A stretch of 64,000 bases of DNA, from positions 1,306,570 through 1,370,569 of the forward strand of contig MU130378.1 in the NCBI GenBank assembly GCA_015039465.1, written 5' to 3'. This document shows, one piece after another, positions 23,284 to 35,733 of this stretch (positions within the stretch are counted from its first letter, which is position 1; each line of letters begins with the position of its first letter). The translations under genes and the position numbers were made by a program. The stretch comes from Phlegmacium glaucopus (Eukaryota; Basidiomycota; Agaricomycetes; Agaricales; Cortinariaceae). The notes beneath the pieces are model-generated. The model was not told where the DNA came from, did no database searches, and worked only from the letters and a program-made list of their open reading frames with translations.

Positions 23284-26200
23284 TTACTCTGCGGTAGAAT
23301 CTGGTGAAATAGGTGGGCTTGAACTAATAAGGCTCGTACATTTCTTCGTGGCCCGCCCTTCGTTTTTCCGAGATCCAATTGATGATCGTCGACCATCCTG
23401 CTCAGAGATAACACTCCAGTCCTCGCTCGGTGCACCTCGAACAGAGCCGCCTGAACTGTAGCCTGATAACGAGCTTGGAGACATATTATCGTGATTTCGA
23501 ATCGTGGAGTCTTCGCCATCGACTTCACTGATATCATCGAGGTCGTCGACGCCATGACGTTGTTTGATTAATGAGCGAGCATACTCCAAATCTCTGTAGA
23601 TGGATTCGACAGCGGTAGCAACCCCATCCTCCTGTGTGTAACATGAGTACAGCAACGACGATATCTGAAAGATATACTTACCCCTCGAATCTGTTCCCCA
23701 ATAATTTTAGCACGATCGATCTGTTTATAATCCGTCGTCGCTGCAGTCAGCGCCTCCGACAGGTTCGAAACTGTCAATTTCCTAACGCTAGCCCCGACAC
23801 CTAGGGCTTCAACACGATCGGCCCAAAAGAACTGGTCACCAAAGAATGGGTGGATTATAGTTGGAATTCCAGCTAAAGAGGGATCCGTGAATAAGTTAAA
23901 GCTAGTCCACAGCCTAAGAAACAAGCCAGAATACCTCTTAGACTAGCACCGGTTGTACCTGCACCTCCATGATGACAAGCTGCATCGATGCGTTGGAACA
24001 GCCAGTCATGGGGAATCGAAGGTATGGGATAGATCTCTGGTGGAAAAGGCTCCTCTGGCTCAGTAACATCACTCGCTTTAGCCTGTAGTCGATCCGACCA
24101 CCCCTTGGAAAGAATGGCATGCACTCCACTGCGTAAAACCGACTCGACGATACATCGAGTCATGGCCTTGGGATCTTGAACGACAATGCTACCAAAACCA
24201 ATATACACCACCTTGACATTTTTCTTGTGTGCATTTTCTATGAATTGGAGAAGTAAAGGTGGGGGTGTCCATTTTGTAGCACTGACATCAGCATCGTTGA
24301 GGAACCAGTAACCTATAGTGATCACTCAATGTTTCAACATCAACTTGGGACGCTGGAGTGAACAAACCTGTCACCCGAATCCATTCCGGCCAATCTAATG
24401 GAGGAGGCACTACATGAGGGCTGAAATTGTACAGGAAAGGAATCTTGTGTGGTTCCATTTTATCAAGACTGGTTGGCCCAAGATGTAACAGATCGCGCCG
24501 CCAGCGATTTATTTGACCCGCTATTGCACGCCAGAAGACTTGATCGAACATAACATATGACTGCCCAAAGAGCATTAAGAAAAGCATTTACAGAACTTGA
24601 ACAAACCTGACCATGTAGTTATAGCTTCCACCCATCTGGATATCATCATCAGCACCTTAACAATGTGGGATCAATAAAACGTCTACCTTCCTTTCGGGAA
24701 CCGCGAAAGAATGAGGATACGCCCTAAACACAAGACATGTTCAGAGACACATTCGTGCATCAATTCGTCAGAAACCTACCTTGTTCTAGTCCACGTCATA
24801 GTGAATGCACGGAAATATGGGATTGCTAATGCCTCTGCGATGTGGTATCCACCCATAGCACTGGGGCTTTCAACTAAGACATCAGTTCCCTGGCATGCCT
24901 CCCATGACGTTTTCAGCAAATCGTCAAGCCACCCACGAAACTATCACAGTAATTTAATACTGTCAGTATATGACCAGATGTATAAGGAGCTAAGGCCAGA
25001 CCTTTTGCAAGGCTTCCTTAAGAAATGAAACGGTAAACAGCCCGTTTTCCACGCAGATCCGCAACAGCTCCGCAGGATCACCACCCACAAACCCAAATTC
25101 GATCCCATGCTAAGCAAAATCAACAACAGAGCACTGCAGATCAAGGTAATTTGACCTACGGACACAATCCACTCACGAAATTCACCGTGAGTAGCGATCC
25201 TACATTTGTGGCCGTCAGCTATTAACCCTTTAGCCAAAGCTATGTATGGTTGAACATCTCCACGGGATCCAATTGTCAAGAAAGTAAAGTGGAGTGACTT
25301 CTTGGGTTTGAAAGTCAAAAAGGTCGACGAAGCAGATGTGAACATGACTGCTGGAAGGGAGTCTGCCATATTGTCTGCTGGGGGTGCAGGGTCGGAATCA
25401 CTACTCGTTGAATTTCTTGTTTCAAATTCTTCCAGAATAAGTGCATTTTGTTTTCCAGACGAAGGTATCAATGCTTCGCTTGGGACCAGACGAATTCGCA
25501 CATCTTCCATTTGGCGTTCCAGAAGTTGGACAAATGAACCACGTTTATCGTCCGCTCCAAACTCGAAGAATAATTCCTCATGTCCCTTGACTATAATTAC
25601 TAAACCGTGGTGACCGAATCTTGATGCCTTGGATTTTTCCAGGGCAAGAATATCACGTATGGGTAATGTCATCTGTTAAAGACCGCATTTTTCAATTTCA
25701 TCGAAATGAAATAATGAATGCTACTAACGCGGGTCCGAGCGGCCAGAGGCCCGCTCGACTTGAAACAAAAATAATTTGTTGAAATATATAGCTTGCCGAA
25801 CACAGGGAGGAGCCTATAGATATATCCCGGGAAATCTGTGCAAGAGTGAATATATTTTGATCAGTGTAATAAAACATTGGATAGGACGTACAACCCAGCA
25901 ATGTTTCTTTCTCATCGTATGCAAACGCAGCGCGGAATTTCTCTGCCGTCTCTTGATCAGGTTTTATATCAGGCGTTTCCAAAATGCTGAAAGCCATCTC
26001 CCCGCCACTACTCGGAAGACTCATTGGACCAGGCGACGAAACTGCTGATGAATAAACCTCTTTGACTGGCGTTGATGTCGTAGAATCCATTGCTAATGAC
26101 GGCCCAAACACCCTTCGCGGGCTCTTGAGCCATGAAGGGACACCAACAGCCCAAGAATTGCTATTATCTCTGCTTAAGTAAGAATGATTAGGACTTATTG

Positions 26201-28458
26201 ACGAAGAGGGAGTGGACGGTGGGTACGTGTGGTCGGGAGGCGGCAATGATTGCGTTGAATGCCTTAAAGTTAAATTCGATTCATTGGGCTGTCGAGAGCT
26301 CGGAGCGTCTGCCACAGGTTTTGGTGAAGTAGTTATCGGAATGAACGAGGAGGAATCCGGTTTGCGTGATACATGAGTATAATCATCATGTTGCAATTCT
26401 GAAGGTAATGTGCTTGCGCGATTAGCTGCAAGAGTATCTGCGAAGGGACGAAATATTGACGACAGTCTGAAGCCTGACGTAGCCTTCGGAGATGCGGCCT
26501 CAGGTAGAGCATGTGCGGCACGTTGTGGCGTTGTGGGCGTGCGAGAAACGGTGGTATCAAGTACTACTGGGAGAGAAGCGTTCTCGGGAAGGTTGCGGGA
26601 GGTCCGATAAGTGCGCACAGCATCACGAATCTGGTCGAGCGCTCCAGGTAAATCATGAAAGTAGGCGAAAAAGTAGGAATCAATAGCGAAATGGTCCTCC
26701 TTGTCTACGACTTTGACCTCAATCGTTTCACTGAAGTCCATTGCAGTTGACCGTTCAACATCAAGGATTGCAGAATATGGGATTGCAATCTATAAGTCAT
26801 TTAGAACAAGGGACAATATAACGCAGGAGTTATTGACCTTTACACTATCACCCATATTCTGAGCTTTGAAGATGACCTTTTTGATCGCTTTCATCCACTC
26901 ATCGCGACTCGGGACAGAATCCGCAGATAATACGACCGTCTTTGAGTTGGTGCGGAGACGAAACCCTTTTTCGCCCAAAGGATCGCAAGATATCGCGTAC
27001 CGCAAGTCAACTATTCCATGGGGGAAATATGGATCCTGCCAGCATAGGTCGTGAAAAGCGCTTGAAGAAAGTATGCAGAGATTTTACCGAAGACGATTGG
27101 TACCAAGAAAGGGCATCATTCTTCAGTACAAACCAATGTTTAATCCACCGTTTGGTTCGTTGAGCCTTCTTATTGAGAGAACTAGACTTAAGAACTTGGT
27201 CCTGGAAAATATGTTGTCGTCAGGATAGCCGTCTTTGATGAAATGGCCAGATAGTACTTGCCTCTCGTGAAGGCATATGAGCAAAAAAACACAGGTACGA
27301 GTTCGTGAGATACATGTATCCCTGTAACACTGGAGGTCATCTTGTTAAACGTACAAGGACGAATAACCCTGAGAGAACTCACGGACAGAACGCAAAAGCC
27401 AACATGGCATTTCTGAAATATACTATCAGAGGACCTGACAAAATGAACATTTCATGACATACCAGCCCATACCTCCTTAACGTCTTCTAAATCGTAAACT
27501 TCCTTTAATTTTTCCGCAAGTCGAGTCCTTCTATGAAGTCTAATAGTCGCCACGCTGCTTGCGCGCTCACGCATGGCTTCAAACGGATTACGGGGTGCAC
27601 CGACTTTGAGAGATATCCCACTTTTCTGCCGTGACTGCGAGGAAAGGGCGTCAGCAGATGAAGTGGTCTCCTCAAAATCGTTCTCAATTTCATCATCTGA
27701 CATAGAGATATCTTCCAACAAGTCCTCTTCGTTCTTTTTAGAAGGCTTCGATGGAATTGGAATATTGCGACGATTTGATCGTGCCAAAGGCCGATGGATA
27801 GTATGGATAGAAGAAGATAGGCGTTCCACTGAAAGCGTTCAGCACATACAAAAGTTAGTGAAAGGAGAGGAGATCTCACATTGAGGTCTCTCTTCGTCCT
27901 CACTTTCGGATTCTACAACACCAGAATTGTTGATGTTTTCATCATCGTTATCGGTCATCCATAATGCTTGAAGTGCTTGTATAAGTGTTTGAGTACCGGC
28001 TCGCATCTTGAGGAGTAGTTATCAGCATGCAATTAAACCAAGGCGAACTAAATCGTACTGATCCTTCGCCTCTAAAGGAGGCCAATTTTGGGCGCAAGGG
28101 TGGAGATGCTGGACGAATGAAGGGAGAGTCCTCGTTAAGGGGCGCAGCTCTTGAGCTTGAAGTAGCCTGGTTAGAATCGAGAGTCAACCGTGAACCTATA
28201 ATCCCCTGAATCAATGTCAAGAGGAGTTGAACAGCCTTACTCACCTTCACTCTCGGATAACAACTGGGGACTTCTTGACTTTCTTTTGATGCTGAAGCCT
28301 CGTGAAGGAGATGAAGTTACATTAACACTCCTGCTCAGTTTATCAACAGTTTCCTCGACTGCACTGGATAAGCGTTGGACTCTAGAATGAGACTGAGATA
28401 AGATATTATCCCTTTGATTCCGTGGTACATTTGTGAACTCTTTATCTGTGTCTGTCAT
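23284..28458 (-). CDS. ATG26: Sterol 3-beta-glucosyltransferase (GRAM-PH-GRAM-GT28)
   Basis: Transfers glucose from UDP-glucose to membrane sterols; orthologues act in sterol glucoside synthesis and, in some fungi, pexophagy. Multi-exon gene from ATG 28458 to TAA 23284-23286. In order: a disordered acidic N terminus; a GRAM-like segment ([20 protein letters not shown], then [15 protein letters not shown]); a PH domain ([19 protein letters not shown] to [16 protein letters not shown], about 26800-27190); a second GRAM ([15 protein letters not shown], then [12 protein letters not shown]); and the transferase ([20 protein letters not shown] to the donor-site signature [20 protein letters not shown] with [14 protein letters not shown]). 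The order matches yeast Ugt51. One intron (27202-27261) starts with GC. It shares a 191-nt divergent promoter with the SUR7-like gene. Confidence 0.95.
27202..27261 (-). other. GC-AG intron in sterol glucosyltransferase gene
   Basis: 60-nt intron reading GAG|GCAAGT on the minus strand and ending TTTTCCAG, joining MPSRE to DQVLKS just before the PH domain. The nearest GT donor 5 nt downstream would shift the frame into a stop. Confidence 0.85.
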
Positions 28459-28649
28459 GATACAAAGTAGAAGAAACTGGTCTTCTTTTGGGCCTTGGCG
28501 AGAGAGCGATTATATGTGCATTACGTAAGTCTATTGTTATAGAACACGTTCAAACCGCGAGTTCGGCTCCAAGAAATTAAGTTGAAGGTCGCTTATTAGC
28601 AGCTGAGCCCTGGCTGCCCTTCTTCCTTTAACCAGTTGCTTATATACCA

Positions 28650-29747
28650 ATGCGCGGAGAACTATGTGTTGGCTTTGCTTCCGTCTTATCGTATGTTTCC
28701 ATCATTCCTCAACTTATCTTCGAGTTAACCTTTCTTACATCTTGAAGGTTCGCTTCCTTGATTCTTCTTATATTTCTTCATGTTCGCATCTTCCTGAAAG
28801 TTGTGTAACATGCCCCGAATAATCTTGATTTTATTTCTAGGTTGGCCAGATAAATACCTCCGCTGTGCCCCGTAAGATATCCATGGTAAGGGTCTGTCCT
28901 GATTCAACATTTACTAGTTCATCTTGTCTCCTTAGGTTAAAGTTAACATGAGTTCATATGGGTACTTTTCTTCTCTCCAATTTGCCTATCAAAATGCTGA
29001 CTTCGTCTGGATTAACAGTGCAGCTATACAAGCTGCAATTTTTAACCCCGTACAAGGATTGTATACCAACAATGGGAGCGCGTCCCTTCAGGCAGAGGCT
29101 GGAGTGAGACAAACGTACGAGTTCGGCCTCTATTCCTACTGTGCATTCGTTCAAGATGGGACGGGCATCTGTGGAAATCATACAATTGGAGAACAATTCC
29201 GACCCTTTGACACGATATCCGCAGATATGCTCGGAAATTACAGTGTTTTATCAGCTGCATTTATACAGAATTCGACATTCCGTGACTCAAAATATCTTGG
29301 GCAGTTATCCAAAGCTGCTTATTGGATGTTTCTTCTTGGGACAATCTGTGCTGCATTGACGGTCCTGACGTCCGTGCCCCTGTCCACTCACACATTTCGA
29401 GCCTGACTGTTGGTTTTGGCAGAGGAATATTAAAAAACAACCTGACATTTTTTGTCTCTTCCACGTTTGCTGTTTTCGGAAGTGTTCTTCTCTTGATCGG
29501 AGCAAGCCTATGGACAGTGATGATAAAAAAATCACAAGCCATAAATACCACCCTTAACGCTGTCACGCAGCAGCCACTCGGCATCACCCTTTCAAGCGGG
29601 TCCGGTGTATTTATTGCATGGGCTGCATTTGCATGCCTTGCCGTGTCGGTTATCCCTTACGGAATCAGGTGTGTATGTTCTTTATAGATTTTAGTCACAC
29701 GAGTGAACACATCTTTATTGCTCAGTTGTTGCACGTACCGGGGTTGA
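28650..29747 (+). CDS. SUR7/PalI-family four-TM plasma-membrane protein
   Basis: Integral membrane protein of the SUR7/PalI group, which acts at the plasma membrane and cell cortex (eisosome organisation or pH sensing). Seven exons: 28650-28690, 28748-28781, 28841-28885, 28936-28961, 29019-29369, 29423-29668 and 29726-29747. Joined start is MRGELCVGFASVLSFASLIL. TM1 is residues about 7-26; a long extracellular loop follows with GLYTNN, YEFGLYSYC and a second Cys in GICGN, the family's loop pattern, and several N-glycosylation sites (NGS, NHT, NYS, NST). TM2-TM4 are YWMFLLGTICAALTVLT, LTFFVSSTFAVFGSVLLLIG and VFIAWAAFACLAVSVIPY. Assignment to SUR7 rather than PalI is not certain. The cytoplasmic tail is very short. 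Confidence 0.82.
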
Positions 29748-30323
29748 AGCTTAAAAATCGAAGACGATCTCTTCACATGTAATGATGAAATTGTTACGGA
29801 CTATCATGAACTCTTGAGCTTGCTATACTTAGATGGATTTCTTCACATAGCATTCACTTTGACGATATACCGTTATTCTCTACCTGCTGCGGAGACGAGT
29901 ATCCTTATTTTTACTAGTACTACATCATATTATGCTCTCAGTCCTTATAAAAAAACTAAGTGACTCCGCTCCACAGAAGACTTGAAACTTCTGGTGTAAG
30001 CAACTTTAAAGTAGTAGCTACTGAACAGTTAGAGAGTCTTTCCGCCAAACCTTTTTGCCAAACACAAGAACGCGATTTGGATCACTTCCAAACGGCGTTT
30101 CCTTGCCGGGCTTGGGCAGGAGGGAGAAGGGTATTAGGTTGAGTCAGCCTGTAAAGTCTGCATGGGGATCAAGTGGGGATGAGCTGGTGCTTGAGCCATG
30201 CCTATGGGAGTTACATAAGCTGTCAGTTGTCAATAATTAAAGGTCTTCCTACTACTACCATCAACCAGCACACTCGTCTCTCTTTTTTATTCCTCCCATT
30301 ATACTATTCTCATACCATTATCA
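29748..30323 (+). promoter_or_regulatory. Upstream region of GH72 gene with pyrimidine-rich leader
   Basis: 576 nt without a gene. The last 60 nt before the ATG (about 30260-30320) are rich in C and T with CATACC-like repeats, a pattern common at start sites of strongly expressed fungal genes. No defined factor site was recognised. Confidence 0.35.
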
Positions 30324-32234
30324 ATGAACTACTTCAGAGCCCCAGTGCTCTTGTCTCTTCTCTTGGTCTTCATCGCTTCGAGCGTTCAAGCAATTCCCAA
30401 AGTCACACGTTCTGGGAAATATCTCTATACCGACGCAGGAACTAGATTTTATATCAAAGGCATTGCTTACCAAAACCAAGGTCTTTCATACTTTCACGCT
30501 TCTAATAAGGCCTAATCTCAAATTTATTTTCTAGGCACTGTTGTAGCTTCTGCCAACAACGTTTTCGAGGAACCGTCAAGTTTCACGGATCCCTTGGCTG
30601 TGGGATCTGCATGCCAACGGGATCTCCCTTTCCTTCAACAACTTGGTGTCAATGTACTCCGTGTATACAGCGTCAACTCCTCTCTGAATCACGATACTTG
30701 CATGAATCTCTTTAGTCAAGCCGGAATCTATACCATGTAAGTGTTTTTGTTGTTCTCTTCAGTCATTTTTCTGAAAGCATAATTAGCATTGATCTTGCTC
30801 TTCCTTTGAATGGTTCGATTGATCGTCTTTCCCCGTCATGGTCTACAAATCTTTTGGATCAGTATATTGCTACTATCGATACTTTTGACAAGTATGACAA
30901 CGTGCTGGCCTACAATGTTGGAAATGAAGTGATCGTGCAAAATACTACAAGCGTTGCACCTTACGTCAAAGCTGCCGCGCGAGACACTAAGGCATACTTG
31001 TGAGTGAGTTGAGGGTACTCTTTATTTCCGTCTCTCATCCAGCTATAGACAATCTAAAGGCTCTGCGGCGCTTGTAGGATACGCAGCTATTGACGGCACT
31101 TCTGATTTCATTGTACCCCTGGCCAACTTCTTGTCTTGTGATCCATCAAATTCTAATTCCGACAGCACTTCAATTGACCTCTATGGGCTGAACGACTAGT
31201 ATGCAAGCTATGTGCGTTTTCCTTCGCCAGCTCACTTTCTTTTCTTGTAGTGAATGGTGTGGAGATTCGACCTTCCAAGCCTCCTATGCTGGTACAACCA
31301 GCGAATTCTCACAATACAACGTTGTCGCCTACTTCAGCGAATTCGGTTGTATCACATCCCCTCCTCGCCTTTGGACAGAAGTTGTAGCCCTTTTCAGTTC
31401 CGACATGACATCGGTATGGTCAGGAGGCATTGCCTTCTCGTATTTCCCTGCACAGAGCGCACAAGGCCAATTCGGCATGGTCACAATCTCGGCGGATGGA
31501 TCGACAATCACCCCTTCCGGGGACTTTACAAGGCTCCAAGCAGAGTACAGCACAGTTAACTTCACTAATTCCCCTACACAATCTGCTGCCGGCGCAGCGG
31601 TCTACCCGTCTTGCCCTGCCTCCAGCGCAGCGTTTGATGCATCGACTACTCTTCCGCCGACCCCTAATGATCCCGCGTGCAGCTGTCTTGAGAAAAACTT
31701 GAGTTGTCAATTCACCCCTACAACCAATAATTTCACCGCCATTGTCGGACAGCTTTTGGATGTTGGTTGTAGTTTCTTAGCGCAGGCTGGCGGATCGTGC
31801 AATGACATTGGTGGCAATGGTTCAACTGGCGTATACGGTCGAATCTCTGGTTGTGACCCAAGTACGTCCTTTTTGTACGTTTTCATTTTGCGTTCTTGAT
31901 ACTTTATCCAGGCACCAAATTGTCATATGTCATGAGCCAATACTACGAGGCTACCAATAGAAATGCCCAGTCGTGCAGTTTCGCAGGGAATGGGACCGTT
32001 AATCCGTCGGCTTCCTCCTCTGTTTCCGCTTCCGCTGCTGCAAGTTCATGCATTGCTAATGCGGCTGCTGTTTTCACACCAAGTGCCCCGGCAACGACGG
32101 GCGGAGGGTCCTCGCCAACATCAAGCTCAAAAAGTGGTGGCTCAGTCAGTCTGGTTGGCGGCCTCGATGCGATTGTTGGAATGAGTGTGATGATAATCGT
32201 CGGTGTGATGGGTGCCGTTTGGACCTTTGTTTAA
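30324..32234 (+). CDS. GAS1: 1,3-beta-glucanosyltransferase, GH72 with CBM43, GPI-anchored
   Basis: Cell-wall enzyme that cuts beta-1,3-glucan and rejoins it to lengthen chains. Six exons: 30324-30480, 30535-30736, 30787-30999, 31043-31198, 31251-31861 and 31912-32234. A signal peptide (APVLLSLLLVFIASSVQA) is followed by the GH72 domain, with acid/base Glu in YNVGNEVI and nucleophile Glu in YFSEFGCI. A Cys-rich CBM43/X8 module follows (CSCLEKNLSCQF to YGRISGCDP), then a Ser/Ala-rich stem and a hydrophobic C terminus (VGMSVMIIVGVMGAVWTFV) fitting a GPI signal. About 553 residues, usual for Gas/Gel proteins with CBM43. The apparent TAG near 31197 lies at the exon 4 donor and is removed by splicing (Y-EWCGD). 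Confidence 0.95.
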
Positions 32235-32813
32235 TGTTTCCTGTCTAAAAGGAAACGGAATAAAGCTTGCATTATCCTCAGACATTTTTCTCATATTTGT
32301 TCGCACTGACGTTTTAAGGACTATTTTCATTATTTCTTAGTCTAGAATTCTAGGAACATCTTTAAAACTTGTAGGATGCATTAATTCAAAGACGAATTTT
32401 TCGACTCCTTCAAAGTACACACTAGCGATGCCAGTCTATAGAACATCTACCGAGACTACGTTAGGCTTTAAATCATCCCTTGCTACCTACTTTGTGCATT
32501 CATTCCATATTTCCTTGGCAGGCTGTTCTGAATCAACGTTCCACGCTTGTAATTCTTACTATCTGATCCCATGCGCCATTCTCTTATGTTGCCCTCTGAT
32601 GAACTGAATAACCGGCGCTTTACATAGATCGCGATCAAGAAAAATAGAACGTGGTTTAACAATTGAAATCATATGGAAGGAATAGAAAGGCCAAGAACCT
32701 TCACGATGACGGAAGGAGGAAGAGGTTAGGTAAAATAATATGCCGGCCTGTCATTCGTGGGTACCCGAGTAGAGAAAGAACCGTTTCGAACGCATGCGTC
32801 ATCGCATAGTATG
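32235..32813. other. Intergenic region, no gene seen
   Basis: 579 AT-rich nt between the GH72 stop and the copia remnant. It should contain the GH72 3' untranslated region. No long terminal repeat was recognised here. Confidence 0.5.
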
Positions 32814-33517
32814 TCAGCTTCCGTTGATGATAGGGCTATGAATGTTTATTTTACTGCAGACAAAGAAACGAGAACCTTCAAAATAGAAAGAGTATCCCGA
32901 TATACTCTTCTTGCGATCCGCAGCGTCCGACGCCCAATCGGCATCAGAGCAACCCACTGGCACATTTTTCAGATAGGCACTGAGTGTACCTGGAATAGAA
33001 GTCCAAGGCGAGCCCAATGCGAGAGCCAGGTCTTTTACTTAGAACCAGCCAGGCATCGGAGTACATGTTTGGCAACGAGAAGATGTGTTGGTTTTGAATT
33101 AAACTGACCAAGCCACATAGCATGATATGATATATCTGGCCAAGTTGCAACGGCAAGGTATAGAAGACATCCCACTGGACGTTGGTACTTTGGTATGAGT
33201 TCTTCAGCAATAATTTTGGGAAGGGAGTTCAGAGGAGGAGGTGGCATTTCATTGATTTTATATGAAGGGAAAGAAGGTGTGCATGTGAATGCTTGCTTGC
33301 AATTTGACATATTCCAATCATCTAACAACTCAGTGATGTAAATATGTAGATTTATATGTGTCGGTAGCCTCAATTTGGAACAGAAAAAGACGTTTGGCGA
33401 GAGTTGCCAGAAACATCGATAAAGCAATGCGGAGTTGGTGACCATGAGAGGAACAGTATCAATGTATATGCAATTTATGATTACGTAATGCACAATGACC
33501 AATAAATATTTAAGCAC
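32814..33517 (-). mobile_element. Decayed Ty1/copia retrotransposon fragment (RT end and RNase H)
   Basis: On the minus strand one frame (about 33038-33300) reads the end of a copia reverse transcriptase: PKYQRPVGCLLYLAV, TWPDISY, QFNSKPTH and AKHVLRCLAGSK. A stop follows, and a second frame (32814-33017) continues with RNase H: VGCSDADWASDAADRKKSIS, then GYSFYFEGS. These are the order and motifs of fungal copia elements. The two parts are out of frame, internal stops are present, and gag, protease and integrase are absent. No flanking long terminal repeats were identified. The fragment lies between the GH72 and ROK1 genes. Confidence 0.85.
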
Positions 33518-33557
33518 TAACTTTTTTGTTGCATCGCGCCCAGTCTACTACTAGCCT

Positions 33558-35657
33558 ATGTCAAGCGAGGCCTTCCAACTTCTTTCCCGAGGTGGGGTCG
33601 TCTTCGACAAATCAAAATCAAAACATGAGGTTCATCTCTTCAGTGTTGGTATCGGTTTTTTATCTCGAGTTGTTCCAGTTGCACTGAACTTGTTTATATG
33701 TGTCAGAAACGAAACCCCACAGATGGAAAAAATACTGCATCTCTGAACCCACAGAGTAGAGAAATACCACAAGAGCTCAACTTCTTTAAATACGCTCAAA
33801 CCGATCTCGGAAAGCGCAAAATGTCTGATACAACTGACCACCGAGAAGGGAAGAGGAAAAAGATGGGATCTGAAGATTTATTGGAAAATGAAGACGAGGA
33901 CGAACTTCGACTTAACCAGATGCGGCCTCTGACTACACACCGCGTCTCTACAAGAGGGACGAATATACCCCAGCACATCGATTCTTTTGAAGTATTGAGG
34001 AAAACCTACGAACTGCCGTCACAACTATTTTCAAATCTGTGCGCTAGTGGGTACAATGAGCCAACAAGCATTCAGGCCTATTGCACTCCTATATTATTAT
34101 CGGTGAGTGCTATGGAGTAGCTGGGATTTACAGCTCACAACTTGAAGGGTCGCGACCTAGTAGCTATTTCACCCACCGGGACAGGGAAAACCTTGTCATA
34201 TCTTCTTCCTATTTTTTCGAAACTTCTGGCACCGTCCTCAAGCGGTAACGCTGGGTTTGGCTCAGGCACTAGAGCGATAGTCGTCGTGCCTACTAGGGAG
34301 TTGGCCCATCAAATACACAATGAATGCTTGAAACTTGCTCAAGGTCGCAAGTGGAGGCTTATTTTGCTTAGTAAAGCCACAGTCAACTCATTGTCTGACA
34401 AAGTTGTCAGGGATAAAATTGGTGCGTAGTGAATCGTCTACACCTCGAAGTACTATTCCAATAGGACTAGATATCATCATTAGCACTCCTCTTCGGCTTG
34501 TGGCTGCGCTACAAGATGGAACTCTAGAACTTAATAAGTGAGTGGTTTAGCCGTGATTTTGACATATGTTGATATCTTATTCAGTGTTCGACACCTCGTC
34601 CTTGATGAAGCTGATCGCATGCTTGATGCGGAGTTTTTGCCTCAGATTCAAGAAATTGTAGCGAGCTGCACGCATCAGAATTTGCAGAAGGCATTGCTCA
34701 GTGCTACACTACCTGCAGGAGCAGAAAAAATTGCCATGGCAATGCTTCGAGATCCAATCCGCGTCGTGGTCGGTTTGAAGTAAGTTGACTCTTTCGTGGA
34801 TGTCATGCAACCTTGACAAAAATTTGTAACATAGAGATACACCCCTCCCTTCGATAACGCAATCGTTGACTTATGTTGCTGACGACCCTTCTAAACTCCC
34901 AAGTCTTTTGTCATATCTCGCCCAACCTTACAACCCCCCTGTTCTCATATTTACCTCCACTCAAGCCAGAACTTCATCGCTTGCCGAAGAACTAGTTCTC
35001 AACGGGGTTTCCAACGTCGATTGTCTGCATGCAGGAATGACTCAGAAGGAACGAAAGGGTGCTATTAGTCGAATGCTTAAAGGAGAGAGTTGGGTCATGG
35101 TGAGCACGGAAGTCATGGCACGGGGCATGGATTTCAAAGGGGTGCGAGAAGTAATAAATTATGATTTTCCAACAAGTGTTCAAAGTTATGTCCATCGAAT
35201 TGGTTAGTGAAGCGTCAGAGTCTTAGCCTTTGTCCTGTTAATATGTTCTTAGGTCGGACGGGTCGGGCGGGTCGCGAGGGAAAAGCAGTGACCTTTTTCA
35301 CCGATGAGGACGCCCCATATCTGAAAATGTGCGTTTGCCAATGTTATTCAGCAATAACTAACCTTTTGGCAGGATCGCAAATGTCATTCTTCAATCTGGA
35401 TTTACTGTACCTGACTGGATCCTCCGACTACCTAAACCTTCTAAAACGAAGCGAAAACTGATGGGCAAGATTAAACGTACTGATACCATTAATCCAGCTC
35501 GACATTTTGGCCGTCGTGACGCAGTGAAAAGAAGGTGTGCAAATATTACTTATATACACCAAATTTGATTGCCAACCCCATTCCGTAATTTATTAGAGAC
35601 ATGATAACAGGTTCGCAACGTCGGAAAGCCAAAGAAATCGACCAACAGAGCATATAA
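33558..35657 (+). CDS. ROK1: ATP-dependent RNA helicase Rok1/DDX52 (DEAD-box)
   Basis: Nucleolar helicase for early 18S pre-rRNA processing. Nine exons: 33558-33629, 33707-34102, 34148-34421, 34465-34537, 34585-34779, 34835-35202, 35253-35328, 35373-35534 and 35597-35657. Motifs in order: Q-motif region (FSNLCASGYNEPTSIQ), I SPTGTGKT, Ia PTRELAHQ, Ib STPLRL, II VLDEADRML, III SATLP, IV LIFTSTQ, V STEVMARGMD and VI HRIGRTGRAGR (split by an intron). The N terminus (MSSEAFQLLSRGGVVFDKSK) resembles the Rok1/DDX52 start, and the basic tail ends in RRDMITGSQRRKAKEID, also typical. Motif I carries GTGKT. It is convergent with the CCA1 gene, with 76 nt between stops. Confidence 0.94.
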
Positions 35658-35733
35658 GGTTTTCCAGACTTGAATCAGGATAGTGTATGTGACATATCAT
35701 CTTGAAAGAATATATATTTATTAGTTTGTTGAA

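Noticed and set aside
31197..31199. In-frame TAG that would truncate the GH72 enzyme
   Set aside because: The G is the first base of a GTATGC donor; splicing 31199-31250 gives LYGLNDY-EWCGDS, the conserved family sequence.
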